Notes: generated by a model not told the origin, from the sequence alone. A stretch of DNA of 64,000 bases from JAKIVR01 sp035933635 (GCA_035933635.1 DASYYY010000038.1:18897-82896); one strand, 5' to 3'; positions 16,398 through 24,294 are shown, numbered from the stretch's first letter. A program made the numbers and translations.

Positions 16398-16480
16398 TGA
16401 CGGAAAGTTCTCGCTTCCAATCTCCTCGGGGGACGGGCCCGACACTAGTGCCTGTCGAGGGGTGGGAGAAGACGAAGATC

Positions 16481-17467
16481 ATGGAGACGAATGGTTCGAA
16501 CGCGAATCGATGGTCGAGCTATAGGTCGGGCCGGCGTTTGTCGTTGGTCACGGGCGCCACGCTCAGCGTCGTTGCGCTCATGATGATGATCGCACCGACT
16601 GCGTTGGGCGCAACGTTCCATGCGCCCTATACGGGCCTCGTGACCGCCAACGATTATGCGTCCCACTACGGGTGCGCTTCCGAACGGGGGACCCTCGGCT
16701 TCGCCCTGGCGACCGGCATCTCCTCGGGGAGCGCATCGGCGAGCGCGAAGAGTTGCCCCAAGGTCTTGGGTCAGACCGGTGCGTACAGCAACGCCAACAA
16801 CGAGCCCAGCATTGACGCCTCGGTCAAAGTCAAGCTCCCGACGGGGGTTCACCACGTAGCAGTGAACTGGGCGATCAACGCCGCGATCAAAGGTTCGGAG
16901 GCGTTCGGAGCCTGCCCGCCGCCGACGCACTTCAAGGACACTTACACCTACCACTACGGGAGCTACTACTCCTGGGACAACAGCACCGGGGCGAGCGGTT
17001 ACTGCTCGGCCGAGACGTCGGTCTACGGCGACCTGTATGCGTACCTGCAGGATGTGACCACCGGGCAGACCTACAATGGCACCTACCACAGCATTGCGGA
17101 CTCCTACATGGAGTCGTACAACGATTCCTACTGGGAGTGCACCAACGACACGATCTGGAACGGTACCGCCTACAGCTACTCGCACGGCTGCTACGGCTAC
17201 AATTCGACGCTGAAGACCTACGCCTACCTCAACGGGGTGTACTACAGCAGCTGGACCGGCGCGACGATCTTTAACAACACGACCTCGAGCGTGTTCACGA
17301 TGTATTCGAACCAGACCTTTGTCGGGACCCACCACTACATCCTGTTCTTCGAGATCTACATCGAGGCGTACGCGTTCACCGAACGTTGGCATGCGCTGGT
17401 GAGTTCGTCGTTCAACATCGCGGGGGCCGGAAACGGCGCGAGCCTGGTCAAGATCGTGGTGACCTAG
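16481..17467 (+). CDS. Secreted Tyr/Asn/Cys-rich protein, array member 2
   Basis: A 328-residue exported protein closely related to members 3 and 4. Signal peptide: basic N-region (SYRSGRRLSLVTG), hydrophobic core with VVALMMMIAPTALGA, then mature ATFHAPYTG. Six cysteines fall in conserved contexts: HYGCAS, AKSCPK, GACPPP, GYCSAE, ECTND and HGCYGY, compatible with three disulfides. The centre is dense in Tyr, Ser and NxS/T sequons (NGTYHS, NDSYWE, NDTIWNGTAY). It ends with IAGAGNGASLVKIVVT. No catalytic motif and no C-terminal membrane helix are visible. The ATG follows the conserved G-run/A-rich leader end seen in all four members. Role unknown; extracellular structural or binding protein inferred. 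Confidence 0.8.
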   Translation: METNGSNANRWSSYRSGRRLSLVTGATLSVVALMMMIAPTALGATFHAPYTGLVTANDYASHYGCASERGTLGFALATGISSGSASASAKSCPKVLGQTGAYSNANNEPSIDASVKVKLPTGVHHVAVNWAINAAIKGSEAFGACPPPTHFKDTYTYHYGSYYSWDNSTGASGYCSAETSVYGDLYAYLQDVTTGQTYNGTYHSIADSYMESYNDSYWECTNDTIWNGTAYSYSHGCYGYNSTLKTYAYLNGVYYSSWTGATIFNNTTSSVFTMYSNQTFVGTHHYILFFEIYIEAYAFTERWHALVSSSFNIAGAGNGASLVKIVVT

Positions 17468-17475
17468 TTCAGTCG

Positions 17476-17537
17476 GCGTGCTCCAGGCACGCGAGCCCGC
17501 GGTCCCACCGAGTCAACCCCTTTTTCACCGTTCTTCC
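17476..17537 (+). terminator. Hairpin plus pyrimidine-tract terminator of array gene 2
   Basis: A perfect GCGTGC/GCACGC hairpin with a 5-nt loop (17476-17492) precedes TCAACCCCTTTTTCACC and further T-rich sequence (17513-17537), starting shortly after the stop at 17467. Confidence 0.55.
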
Positions 17538-17704
17538 GATGGATCGGCGGCGAACGAGCCTACCGACAGGGCTAGACCCGGCCCGGCTTCTGGCCCCGGC
17601 AGCAGCCGTGGGTCCTTCGCGCCGCGCGGGTGGGACCCCACCGCGGTCGTCTGCCCGCTCGGGGTTTCGCGGCTCTCCGCACCGGCTCGTCCCGGTCGGC
17701 CGGT

Positions 17705-17719
17705 GTAATCTTGGATTAC
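17705..17719. promoter_or_regulatory. Perfect inverted repeat, candidate operator of array gene 3
   Basis: GTAATCTTGGATTAC: 6-bp arms, 3-nt spacer, ending directly against the CGAGGTTTAAG promoter. A bound dimeric protein would touch the BRE, so either activation by TFB recruitment or repression is possible. Confidence 0.45.
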
Positions 17720-17733
17720 CGAGGTTTAAGAAG
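17720..17733 (+). promoter_or_regulatory. Array promoter 3 (BRE/TATA)
   Basis: CGAGGTTTAAGAAG, about 92 nt before the ATG at 17818, predicting a leader of about 66 nt. Confidence 0.6.
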
Positions 17734-17817
17734 GGGTTCCCGGGTCAATCGCTGAACTTTCCTCGAGGAAGATCCCCGGGAACGGGGTCTCCAGAGGAAT
17801 GGGGGAACACGAAAGCG

Positions 17818-18801
17818 ATGGAAGCGAAGGGATCGAGACTGGGACGAACGTTCGGCTATCGGTCGGGACGGCTGTGGTCCCTCATGACCGGCGGCACCGT
17901 GGGCGCGATCGCGCTCATCATGGTCCTCGCTCCCAGTGCTCTGGGCGCGACCTTCCATGCGCCGTACACCGGAGTGGTCGTCAAGGGCGACTACAACTCG
18001 GTGTTCGGATGTGCCAAGGGTCACGGCAGCATGGCCTTCTCGTTGAGCACCGGTAACGCGACGGCGAGCGGCAGCGCGACGGCGAAGACCTGCGCCAAGT
18101 CGATCGGATTGATCGGCAAGGACAGCAGCGCCTACAACGAGCCGAATATCGAGGCGGCGGTCAACGTCCACCTCCCGAGCGGTGCCCACAAGGTGAGCGC
18201 GAACTGGGCGGTCAATCTGGCGGAGAAGGGCTCGGAGCTCTTCGGCGCCTGCCCGGCCCCGATCCCGTTCAAGGACACCTACACGTACCACTACGGAGTC
18301 TACTACTACTGGGACAACTCCACGGGGGCGAGCGTCTACTGCGCCGCGGATGCTGCGATCTACGGTGAGATCTACGGATACCTGTTGGACGCCCCCACCG
18401 GCCAGCAGTACAACTACAGCTACCACACCTTCGACTCGTACATGGACACCTACAACGACTCGTACTGGGACTGCTACAACGACACCTACTGGAACGGCAC
18501 CGGGTACCACTACTCGACCGGTTGCTACGGCAGTAACGGCACGGTCCACACCTACGCGTACCTGGGCGGCGTCTACTACAGCGCCTGGAGCGGGCCGACC
18601 AGCTTCAGCAACACCACCTCGGCCGCGTTCTCCATGTACGCGAACCAGACCTTCATCGGGACCCACCACTACGCGTGGGTCTTCGAGATCTACTTCGAGG
18701 CGAGCGCCTACCTGGAGACGTGGCACGGGACCTCGAGCGCGTCCTACAACATGGCCACGCTCGGGAACGGAGCGCACCTCGTCAAGATCACGGTGGTCTA
18801 A
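17818..18801 (+). CDS. Secreted Tyr/Asn/Cys-rich protein, array member 3
   Basis: A 327-residue exported paralog. It opens MEAKGSRLGRTFGYRSGRLW, sharing the LGRxxGYR pattern with members 1 and 4, then a hydrophobic core ending LAPSALGA and mature TFHAPYTGVVVKGDY. Cysteines: FGCAKG, AKTCAK, GACPAP, VYCAAD, DCYND, TGCYGS. The centre carries repeated aromatic strings (YHYGVYYYWDNSTG, NDTYWNGTGYHYS). The chain ends NMATLGNGAHLVKITVV, almost the same wording as the distant relative near 60.2 kb. It is most similar to member 4, suggesting the most recent duplication. No enzyme motif; function unknown. Confidence 0.8.
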   Translation: MEAKGSRLGRTFGYRSGRLWSLMTGGTVGAIALIMVLAPSALGATFHAPYTGVVVKGDYNSVFGCAKGHGSMAFSLSTGNATASGSATAKTCAKSIGLIGKDSSAYNEPNIEAAVNVHLPSGAHKVSANWAVNLAEKGSELFGACPAPIPFKDTYTYHYGVYYYWDNSTGASVYCAADAAIYGEIYGYLLDAPTGQQYNYSYHTFDSYMDTYNDSYWDCYNDTYWNGTGYHYSTGCYGSNGTVHTYAYLGGVYYSAWSGPTSFSNTTSAAFSMYANQTFIGTHHYAWVFEIYFEASAYLETWHGTSSASYNMATLGNGAHLVKITVV

Positions 18802-18834
18802 CGAAGGGCCGACCGGACGTCTGCGCGATCACCG

Positions 18835-18871
18835 GGTCGCGTGCCGACCAACCCCTTCCTCCCTTTTACCC
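18835..18871 (+). terminator. Hairpin plus pyrimidine-tract terminator of array gene 3
   Basis: GGTCG/CGACC stem with a 5-nt loop (18835-18849) overlaps the start of CCAACCCCTTCCTCCCTTTT (18848-18867). The tract is almost identical to that after gene 4. Confidence 0.6.
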
Positions 18872-19108
18872 GACCGCGGAGAGTTCGGGCGCCAACGGGC
18901 CCCCGACCGGTCGGGAGCAACCCCCACGAGTCCGGGCCCGACCCGCTCCCGATGCGAGGGTCGGCAAACTGTCGAAGTGCGCTCATCGCGGGAGGAAAGG
19001 TGCAGGAGGAGGGGCGGTCCACGGGTGCCTCCGGGCGAGCCCACACCAAAGCCCGAGGGAAATATGCGCACGGACACGGTATAGTGCGCACCTATGCCCT
19101 ACGAGAAT

Positions 19109-19123
19109 TGCGTAGATAACGCA
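19109..19123. promoter_or_regulatory. Inverted repeat, candidate operator of array gene 4
   Basis: TGCGTAGATAACGCA: TGCGT and ACGCA arms around AGATA, about 75 nt upstream of the promoter. The half-site context ATTGCGTA recurs at 14997 (before gene 1) and 19150 (before gene 4). Confidence 0.4.
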
Positions 19124-19194
19124 GAGGCCCCCCCGTTGAGTCCCGTTTTATTGCGTATGAATGACAATTTCATGTTACCTTTTTGGAGTTTGGT

Positions 19195-19208
19195 CGAGGT
19201 ATAAGTAG
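19195..19208 (+). promoter_or_regulatory. Array promoter 4 (BRE/TATA)
   Basis: CGAGGTATAAGTAG, about 88 nt before the ATG at 19290. The leader holds CCTCGTCG/CGACGAGG (19214-19221 with 19253-19260) before the G-run and A-rich start region. Confidence 0.6.
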
Positions 19209-19289
19209 GGGCACCTCGTCGCAGGCTCCGTCGCTCCCTGCGATGCCTCTAACGACGAGGAGTGCGGGGAGCGGGGGAAACCAACAAAG

Positions 19290-20276
19290 ATGGGAGAGAA
19301 CTCAAAGCGACTGGGACGAAAAATCGGCTATCGGCCGAGCCGGCTGTTGTCGATCGCGAGCGGCGGCGCCCTGGGCGCTGTGGCGCTCATGATGATGGTC
19401 GCACCAAGCGCGTTCGGAATGGTGACCTACCACGCGCCCTACACTGGCGTGGTCGTCAAGGGCGCCTACTCCTCGCAGTATGGATGCGCGACTCAGCATG
19501 GTAGCATGACCTTCTCGCTGGGGACCGGAGCCGCCTCGGGCAGTGCCGCCGCGACGGCGAAGACCTGCGCGAAGACGGTCGGATTCGTAGGGAAGTCCAG
19601 CGACGGCTACAACGAGCCCCAGATCGAGGCGGCGGTCAACGTCCACCTCCCGAGCGGGGCCCACCATGTGGCGGCCAACTGGGCGATGAACGCTGCGGCG
19701 AAGGGTTCCGAATCCTTCGGCGCGTGCCCGGCCCCTGTGCCCTTCAAGGACACCTACACCTCCCACTACGGGAGCTACTACTACTGGGACAACTACACTG
19801 GTGCGAGCATCTACTGCTCGGCGGACGCGTCGATCTACGGTGAGATCTACGGCTATCTGATGGACGTCTCTACCGGCCAGGAGTACAACTACAGCTACCA
19901 CTCCTTCGACTCGTACATGGACTCGTACAACGACTCGTACTGGGAGTGCTACAACTACACGACCTACAACGGCACCGGCTACACCTACACGCACGGCTGC
20001 TACGGGTACAACTCCACGCTCCACACCTACGCCTACCTCAACGGAGTGTACTACAGCACCTGGACCGGCCCGACCAACTTCAACAACACCACCTCGGCCA
20101 CCTTCTTGATGTTCGCGAACCAGACGTTCATCGGGACCCACCACTACGCGTGGGTCTTCGAGATCTACGTCGAGGCGGCCGCGAGCGTTGAGTCCTGGCA
20201 CGCGCTGGCGAGTGCGTCGTTCAACATGGCGACCGGCGGGAACGGCGCGGACTTGGTCAAGATCGTAGTGACCTAG
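19290..20276 (+). CDS. Secreted Tyr/Asn/Cys-rich protein, array member 4
   Basis: A 328-residue exported paralog. Signal: LGRKIGYRPSRLLS followed by a hydrophobic core and VAPSAFGM, then YHAPYTGVVVKG. Cysteines in YGCATQ, AKTCAK, GACPAP, IYCSAD, ECYNY and HGCYGY match members 2 and 3. The centre has tyrosine-dense strings such as SHYGSYYYWDNYTG and TYNGTGYTYTHG with many potential N-glycosylation sites. It ends FNMATGGNGADLVKIVVT. The similarity to member 3 runs through signal peptide, mature chain and flanks, so whole transcription units were duplicated. Secreted and unanchored; function unknown. Confidence 0.8.
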   Translation: MGENSKRLGRKIGYRPSRLLSIASGGALGAVALMMMVAPSAFGMVTYHAPYTGVVVKGAYSSQYGCATQHGSMTFSLGTGAASGSAAATAKTCAKTVGFVGKSSDGYNEPQIEAAVNVHLPSGAHHVAANWAMNAAAKGSESFGACPAPVPFKDTYTSHYGSYYYWDNYTGASIYCSADASIYGEIYGYLMDVSTGQEYNYSYHSFDSYMDSYNDSYWECYNYTTYNGTGYTYTHGCYGYNSTLHTYAYLNGVYYSTWTGPTNFNNTTSATFLMFANQTFIGTHHYAWVFEIYVEAAASVESWHALASASFNMATGGNGADLVKIVVT

Positions 20277-20701
20277 ATCGGGCCAAGCGGTCGACGCAGG
20301 CGGCCTCCGGGTCGTCCCCCGATGCGAACCCCTTCCTTCCTTTTCTCCGCCCTTCACCAGGAGAAGCGGGCCACCAGTCGGCCCAATGGCGGCCACCCTC
20401 GGAGAGTCGATGCACCCTCCGGGGACGGTACTCGGGGGATACCAGCCGGGGCTCGGTCAACCCATATCGTGCACGGAATGCGATCGGTGGACAGGCGTTT
20501 CGACCTGCACCGTCGCTTGCTGACCGAATCGGGCTTGGCCCCCTACCGCGCCGAGCGGAGTGTCTTCGCAGCGGGCAAGGCCAGACGTCCGCCTGAACGC
20601 ACCCGGACGAGGCCTCACGCCGTCGTCGCCCGGCCAGACCGAGGGACGCCTGGCGCAATCGCCCGAACCCTCGGGTCCGAGTGGCGGTTGTAACGACCGG
20701 T
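20277..20701. other. Intergenic region after the array
   Basis: Apart from the terminator tract nothing is supported. Open frames on both strands here have no start signals and Arg/Pro-rich low-complexity translations, so I treat them as chance. Confidence 0.4.
20325..20348 (+). terminator. Pyrimidine-tract terminator of array gene 4
   Basis: CGAACCCCTTCCTTCCTTTT and further pyrimidines, about 50 nt after the stop, matching the tract after gene 3. Confidence 0.55.
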
Positions 20702-21634
20702 CTAGACTCGGCGGGATGGGTCCGAGCTGCGCTGACTTCGAGGGCCGGAGCTTGAGCCCTGACCCTTGCGCCGCTTCGGCGGCTCTTCGACCGCCTCGGT
20801 AGTCGCGGGGGGCGACCGCCGTCGCCAGTACAGGGCGGCCCCTACGGCTGCCGCCGCGGCCACGAGCGCGATCGCCGCGATCACAGGGAGCGTGAAGAAT
20901 CCGGGTGAGGAGGGCGGGGCGAGCGAGATGTTCACCCAGGTCGGAGCTCCGCCCAAGACGATCTCCTGGTCATAGAACGGAACGTATCCACCCAAAGTTG
21001 CGTTGATGTAGTAGTAGCCGGGCTTCTCGGACTGATTGTAGGCCCCCGTGTTCGAGACGTGGACCGGGACGCCGTTGATGGTGACGGCAGCGTCCTGGGG
21101 GGAGACCGTTCCCGTGATCCAGCCGTCCTCGAGTACGAGGGTGAAGTTCTCCCAGATGGTCTGCCCGGGCTGGGCGTTGAACATCCGTTGCTGCGGCCGG
21201 TAATTGATCGCATTTGCCTGGATGAGGTGCGGACCGGGTTGCACCTGACTCGAAAAAGACCCGGCGCCGCTGGGATGGAGGAACTGGCCATCCAACTGTA
21301 CGTTGGCGCTCGATGGGCTCACCACGCCCTCGACGGTGGCGTTCAGACCACCGGGTCCTCCCGCCGACGGTGACACCGTAGCGACCGGCCACTCCTGTGC
21401 CCAAACGCCACCCCCGGCGGTGCCGGTGGAGAGCGGGACGATGCGCCCCAACGTCGGCGTCTGCGCGAGGGCATGGGTGCCGCCAGCGACGAGTGCGGAC
21501 GCTCCGAGGACGACCACGATCGCCAAGACGAGCAGGGGAGTCCGCCGTGAGCCGCGGGAGCTAGACGGTCCCCCATCGACCCGGCCGAACGGGGCCCGGC
21601 GAGGGGATTCGGGCGTTCGCGTCCCTCGCGCCAC
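20702..21634 (-). CDS. Membrane protein with two PEGA-like extracellular domains
   Basis: A 310-residue protein with an N-terminal helix (LLVLAIVVVLGASALVAGG), two related beta domains (about 100-165 and 170-238) with the PEGA-like pattern in which a short surface peptide is followed by a GYxxY strand (VSPQDAAVTINGVPVHV, then KPGYYYINATLGGYVPFYDQ), a C-terminal helix (about 246-270), and a long basic Ser-rich cytosolic tail. PEGA domains occur in cell-surface proteins; a role in wall or glycan contact is plausible. The start is GTG, with a strong TATA (minus CTTATAATG, near 21657-21665) about 27 nt upstream. Confidence 0.75.
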   Translation of the reverse strand: MARGTRTPESPRRAPFGRVDGGPSSSRGSRRTPLLVLAIVVVLGASALVAGGTHALAQTPTLGRIVPLSTGTAGGGVWAQEWPVATVSPSAGGPGGLNATVEGVVSPSSANVQLDGQFLHPSGAGSFSSQVQPGPHLIQANAINYRPQQRMFNAQPGQTIWENFTLVLEDGWITGTVSPQDAAVTINGVPVHVSNTGAYNQSEKPGYYYINATLGGYVPFYDQEIVLGGAPTWVNISLAPPSSPGFFTLPVIAAIALVAAAAAVGAALYWRRRSPPATTEAVEEPPKRRKGQGSSSGPRSQRSSDPSRRV

Positions 21635-21655
21635 GATGGGCGGCCCTGCCGCACG

Positions 21656-21666
21656 CCATTATAAGG
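21656..21666 (-). promoter_or_regulatory. TATA box of the PEGA-like gene
   Basis: Minus CCCTTATAATG about 27 nt before the GTG at 21634, a leaderless arrangement. Confidence 0.5.
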
Positions 21667-22157
21667 GACCCGTCCCGATCGGGGTTGGACGAGCCCGGCG
21701 AGCGCCATCCCGCTACGGCTTCGTTCCGGGGAGTCGGGGGTGCGGTCGCGTGCTCTGCCAGTAGTTCCCTAACGACCCTCCGCCCCCCTTTCGTCTCCCG
21801 GACGGGGAAAGTCTAGACGTCTCGATCGCGGCCCAGAATTCATCCGTGTCGGACGCCGCGGGGTGGGTAGCTGCGCGAGGCAACGCCCCAAGCGATCGGG
21901 CGTGGCCAACTGAACCGCCCACGATGACGGGGGACGTTTCCTCCCCCGGCAGTGCGGCGCAGCGTGGGAACAAGGGCGGCGCACTCGACGCGGGTCAGTT
22001 CCGGGCAAGCTGCCCTCGCTGAGGGCACTCGGCCAGTTTCGGCGCAGCGGATTCCGCCGGATTGCGGGGCGAGTGCGTTGCCCACGGGCTCAGGGCGAAG
22101 CTACCGACCGAAAGGTTTAGTGTCGGCGCCCGTCCGGCTCGCGACGTCGAGGTCACT
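21667..22157. other. Long GC-rich intergenic region upstream of thrS
   Basis: About 490 nt without a convincing gene. It contains several potential hairpins: GGGGGA/TCCCCC around 21929-21947, GGGCA-AGC-TGCCC within TCAG/CTGA arms (about 21995-22022), and the 8-bp palindrome GTCTAGAC at 21811-21818. The thrS TATA (AAGGTTTAGTG) is at 22112-22122. A structured RNA is possible, but I could not match any known class. Confidence 0.35.
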
Positions 22158-24071
22158 GTGGGGAGCGCGTCGGTCCACGTTCGGTTCCCGGATTCCTCCT
22201 CGGCGGAGTTTCCCGCCGACCTCGATGCCGGTGCGATCCTCTCCCGGTGGCGCTCCGAGGCGACCGGGACTCTCGCTGCGCGGCTCGACGGACACCCCAT
22301 CGACCTGTCGCGACCCATCACCGCCGACGGCTCGCTCGCGCCGTTGACCTTCGACGACCGGGCGGGCAAAGAGGTGCTGCATCACTCCGCCGCACACATC
22401 GTGGCCAAGGCCGTGATGGCCGTCGTACCCGAGGCCCGACCGACCGTCGGGCCCGGCACGGAGGAGGGATTCCACTACGACTTCGACATGCGACCGTTGG
22501 TCCCCGACGACCTCGATCGGATCCGCGCGAAGGTGCGCGCGATCGTAGAGGCGGACGAGCCGTTCCGTCGGGAGGTTCTCTCACGGGACCGCGCGCTCGA
22601 ACTGTTCCGCGACAATCCGCACAAGCAGCAGTACATCGCGGCCGCACCCGCGACCGAGGAGATCTCGGTCTATCGAACGGGGGACTGGCCGGACCTCTGC
22701 CGGGGACCCCACGTGCCCAGCACCCGTTGGCTCCGCGGTATCCACCTGCTGGGATTCTCCGGCGTCACCCAGGGGGGCGCGCCGGACGGGCTCCCGTTGC
22801 AGCGCATCCGGGGCGTCGCCTTCCCCACCGCTCCGGAGCTCGAGCAGTACCTGAAGCTCCGGCGGGAGGCCGAGCACCGCGACCACCGCGTGCTGGGTCC
22901 CCGGCTCGAGCTGTTCACCTTCGTCGACGAGGCGCCCGGATTTCCGTTCTGGCTTCCCAAAGGCATGATCGTGCTCCGGGAGCTCGAGGCGTTCGTCTCC
23001 GAACACCTGCACGAGGCCTCCTACGAGGAGATCCGGACCCCGCTCATGTTCGCCGCCTCGGTCTTCCAGACCAGCGGCCACTGGGAACACTACCGGGAGG
23101 ACATGTTCCTCACCTCGATCGACGACCGCCCGTACGGGATCAAGCCGATGAACTGCCCTGGGGCGATGCTGGTGTTCCGCTCGCGCTCGCGCAGCTACCG
23201 AGAGCTGCCCCTGCGTCTGGCCGAGTGGGCGCCGCTCCACCGCCTCGAGGCGAGCGGGACGATCCACGGCATGACCCGGGTCCGCGAGTTCATCCAGGAC
23301 GACGCCCACATCTTCCTGACCGAGGAGCAGATCGGCGCCGAGGTCCGAACCCTGCTCGCCTGGATCGACCGGGCGTTCTCGACCTTCCACCTGACCTGGA
23401 GCTACGAGCTCTCCACCCGCCCGGAGAAGTTCCTCGGACGGATCGAGGACTGGGACCGCGCCGAAGCGACGTTGCGGTCGGTGCTCGACGCCTCGGGCGT
23501 CGCCTACCGGGTCTCCCTCGGCGAAGGCGCGTTCTACGGGCCGAAGATCGACCTCCACATCCGCGACAGCCTCGGCCGCTCCTGGCAGACCGGGACGATC
23601 CAGGTCGACTACCAGCAGCCCGAGCGGTTCGGGCTACAGTATCAGGGCGCGGACGGCACGATGCACACCCCGATCGTGGTCCACCGGACCATCCTGGGGA
23701 GCTTCGAGCGGTTCCTGGGGATCCTCCTCGAACATACCAACGGACGGCTGCCGCCGTGGCTGGCCCCGATCCAGGTGCGGGTCCTCCCCATCGCGGACCG
23801 GCACCAGGCCGAGGTGGATCGCCTGGTGGGCGAACTCAAGGCGGCCGGCCTCCGCGCCGACGCGCGCGGGGCCGAGGAGACCATCTCCAAGCGTATCCGG
23901 GCCGGGGAGCTCGAGAAGATACCCTACCTCGCGGTCATCGGCGACGCCGAGCTCGATTCGCACACGGTCACGGTCCGGGTCCACGGGGACAAGCAGCCGC
24001 GCAAGCTCGCGCCGGCCGACCTGGTCACGCTCGTGAAGGACCGGATCGCCTCGCGCGCCTACGAGCCGTAG
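22158..24071 (+). CDS. thrS: Threonyl-tRNA synthetase, bacterial-type editing domain
   Basis: A 637-residue class II synthetase that charges tRNA-Thr with threonine. Order: TGS domain (1-60), editing domain N2 with HHSAAH and DLCRGPH metal-like motifs, catalytic core with the zinc Cys in MNCPG, TIHGMTRVREFIQDDAH (motif 2), YGPKIDLHI, and GSFERFLGILLEH (motif 3), then the anticodon-binding domain. The N2-type editing domain is the bacterial/eukaryotic form, not the D-Tyr-deacylase-like domain of many archaeal enzymes. The GTG at 22158 is chosen because GAGGT lies just upstream and the TGS domain begins there; an upstream start at 22062 would precede the TATA box. Confidence 0.9.
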   Translation: MGSASVHVRFPDSSSAEFPADLDAGAILSRWRSEATGTLAARLDGHPIDLSRPITADGSLAPLTFDDRAGKEVLHHSAAHIVAKAVMAVVPEARPTVGPGTEEGFHYDFDMRPLVPDDLDRIRAKVRAIVEADEPFRREVLSRDRALELFRDNPHKQQYIAAAPATEEISVYRTGDWPDLCRGPHVPSTRWLRGIHLLGFSGVTQGGAPDGLPLQRIRGVAFPTAPELEQYLKLRREAEHRDHRVLGPRLELFTFVDEAPGFPFWLPKGMIVLRELEAFVSEHLHEASYEEIRTPLMFAASVFQTSGHWEHYREDMFLTSIDDRPYGIKPMNCPGAMLVFRSRSRSYRELPLRLAEWAPLHRLEASGTIHGMTRVREFIQDDAHIFLTEEQIGAEVRTLLAWIDRAFSTFHLTWSYELSTRPEKFLGRIEDWDRAEATLRSVLDASGVAYRVSLGEGAFYGPKIDLHIRDSLGRSWQTGTIQVDYQQPERFGLQYQGADGTMHTPIVVHRTILGSFERFLGILLEHTNGRLPPWLAPIQVRVLPIADRHQAEVDRLVGELKAAGLRADARGAEETISKRIRAGELEKIPYLAVIGDAELDSHTVTVRVHGDKQPRKLAPADLVTLVKDRIASRAYEP

Positions 24072-24075
24072 CCGG

Positions 24076-24294
24076 CTATCCGGTCGAGTAGGACGAGCCG
24101 CGGGACCTTCCCCGCAGCGCGATCCGCCGAGCGTCCGCGAGGATCTGGTCCAGCTGGGCGGAATCCAGATGGTGAACATCGCGCAGGTGGGAACGGAGCC
24201 GGTTGAGGTCGATGAACCGACCGCAGAGGGCGCAGCCGCTCCGGGCGCGCCGGCGGGGAACGCCCTCGCGCTCGCGCGGCGATAGCGACTGCAT
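24076..24294 (-). CDS. Small C2H2 zinc-finger protein
   Basis: A 72-residue basic protein with one CALCGRFIDLNRLRSHLRDV finger followed by HH: Cys-x2-Cys and a His-x4-His-type pair, as in archaeal single-finger C2H2 proteins that bind DNA or RNA. Flanks are Arg-rich. It is convergent with thrS, whose stop is 4 nt away. A minus-strand TCTATAAGG box lies about 33 nt upstream of the ATG. Target unknown. Confidence 0.65.
   Translation of the reverse strand: MQSLSPREREGVPRRRARSGCALCGRFIDLNRLRSHLRDVHHLDSAQLDQILADARRIALRGRSRGSSYSTG

Larger units (their letters stand above)
16139..16480. other. Spacer between array genes 1 and 2
   Basis: No gene is supported. It contains the terminator of gene 1, the promoter of gene 2 (16385-16397), and its leader, which can fold through CCTCG/CGAGG (16424-16428 with 16456-16460) and GACA/TGTC (16441-16444 with 16453-16456). 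Confidence 0.45.
17468..17817. other. Spacer between array genes 2 and 3
   Basis: No gene is supported. It contains the terminator of gene 2, a 15-bp inverted repeat abutting promoter 3, the promoter itself, and a leader with a strong hairpin (CCCCG-GGAA-CGGGG, 17774-17787). Confidence 0.45.
18802..19289. other. Spacer between array genes 3 and 4
   Basis: The longest spacer of the array, without a supported gene. Its second half is AT-richer and carries the inverted repeat at 19109-19123, a second ATTGCGTAT element (19150-19158), the promoter at 19195-19208 and an 8-bp inverted repeat in the leader. Confidence 0.45.

Noticed and set aside
15134..20276. Array as a transposon or phage-derived cassette
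   Set aside because: No transposase, integrase, inverted terminal repeats or target duplications could be seen; duplication of complete units fits ordinary gene amplification better.
20464..20693. Possible small gene reading MRSVDRRFDLHRRLLTESGL
   Set aside because: No promoter or ribosome site, Arg/Pro-rich end and no recognisable domain; a chance open frame is more likely.
21713..21973. Minus-strand frame with DEFWAAIETSRLSPSG, resembling a DUF4240 opening
   Set aside because: The remaining sequence does not continue the family and other frames in the region are equally open.
21790..22100. RNase P RNA or SRP RNA candidate, suggested by GGGGAAAGTC and GGAGGAAACGTCC
   Set aside because: The distal conserved partner (ACAGAA-type element pairing with the first) is missing on both strands, and the SRP helix 8 motif could not be found.
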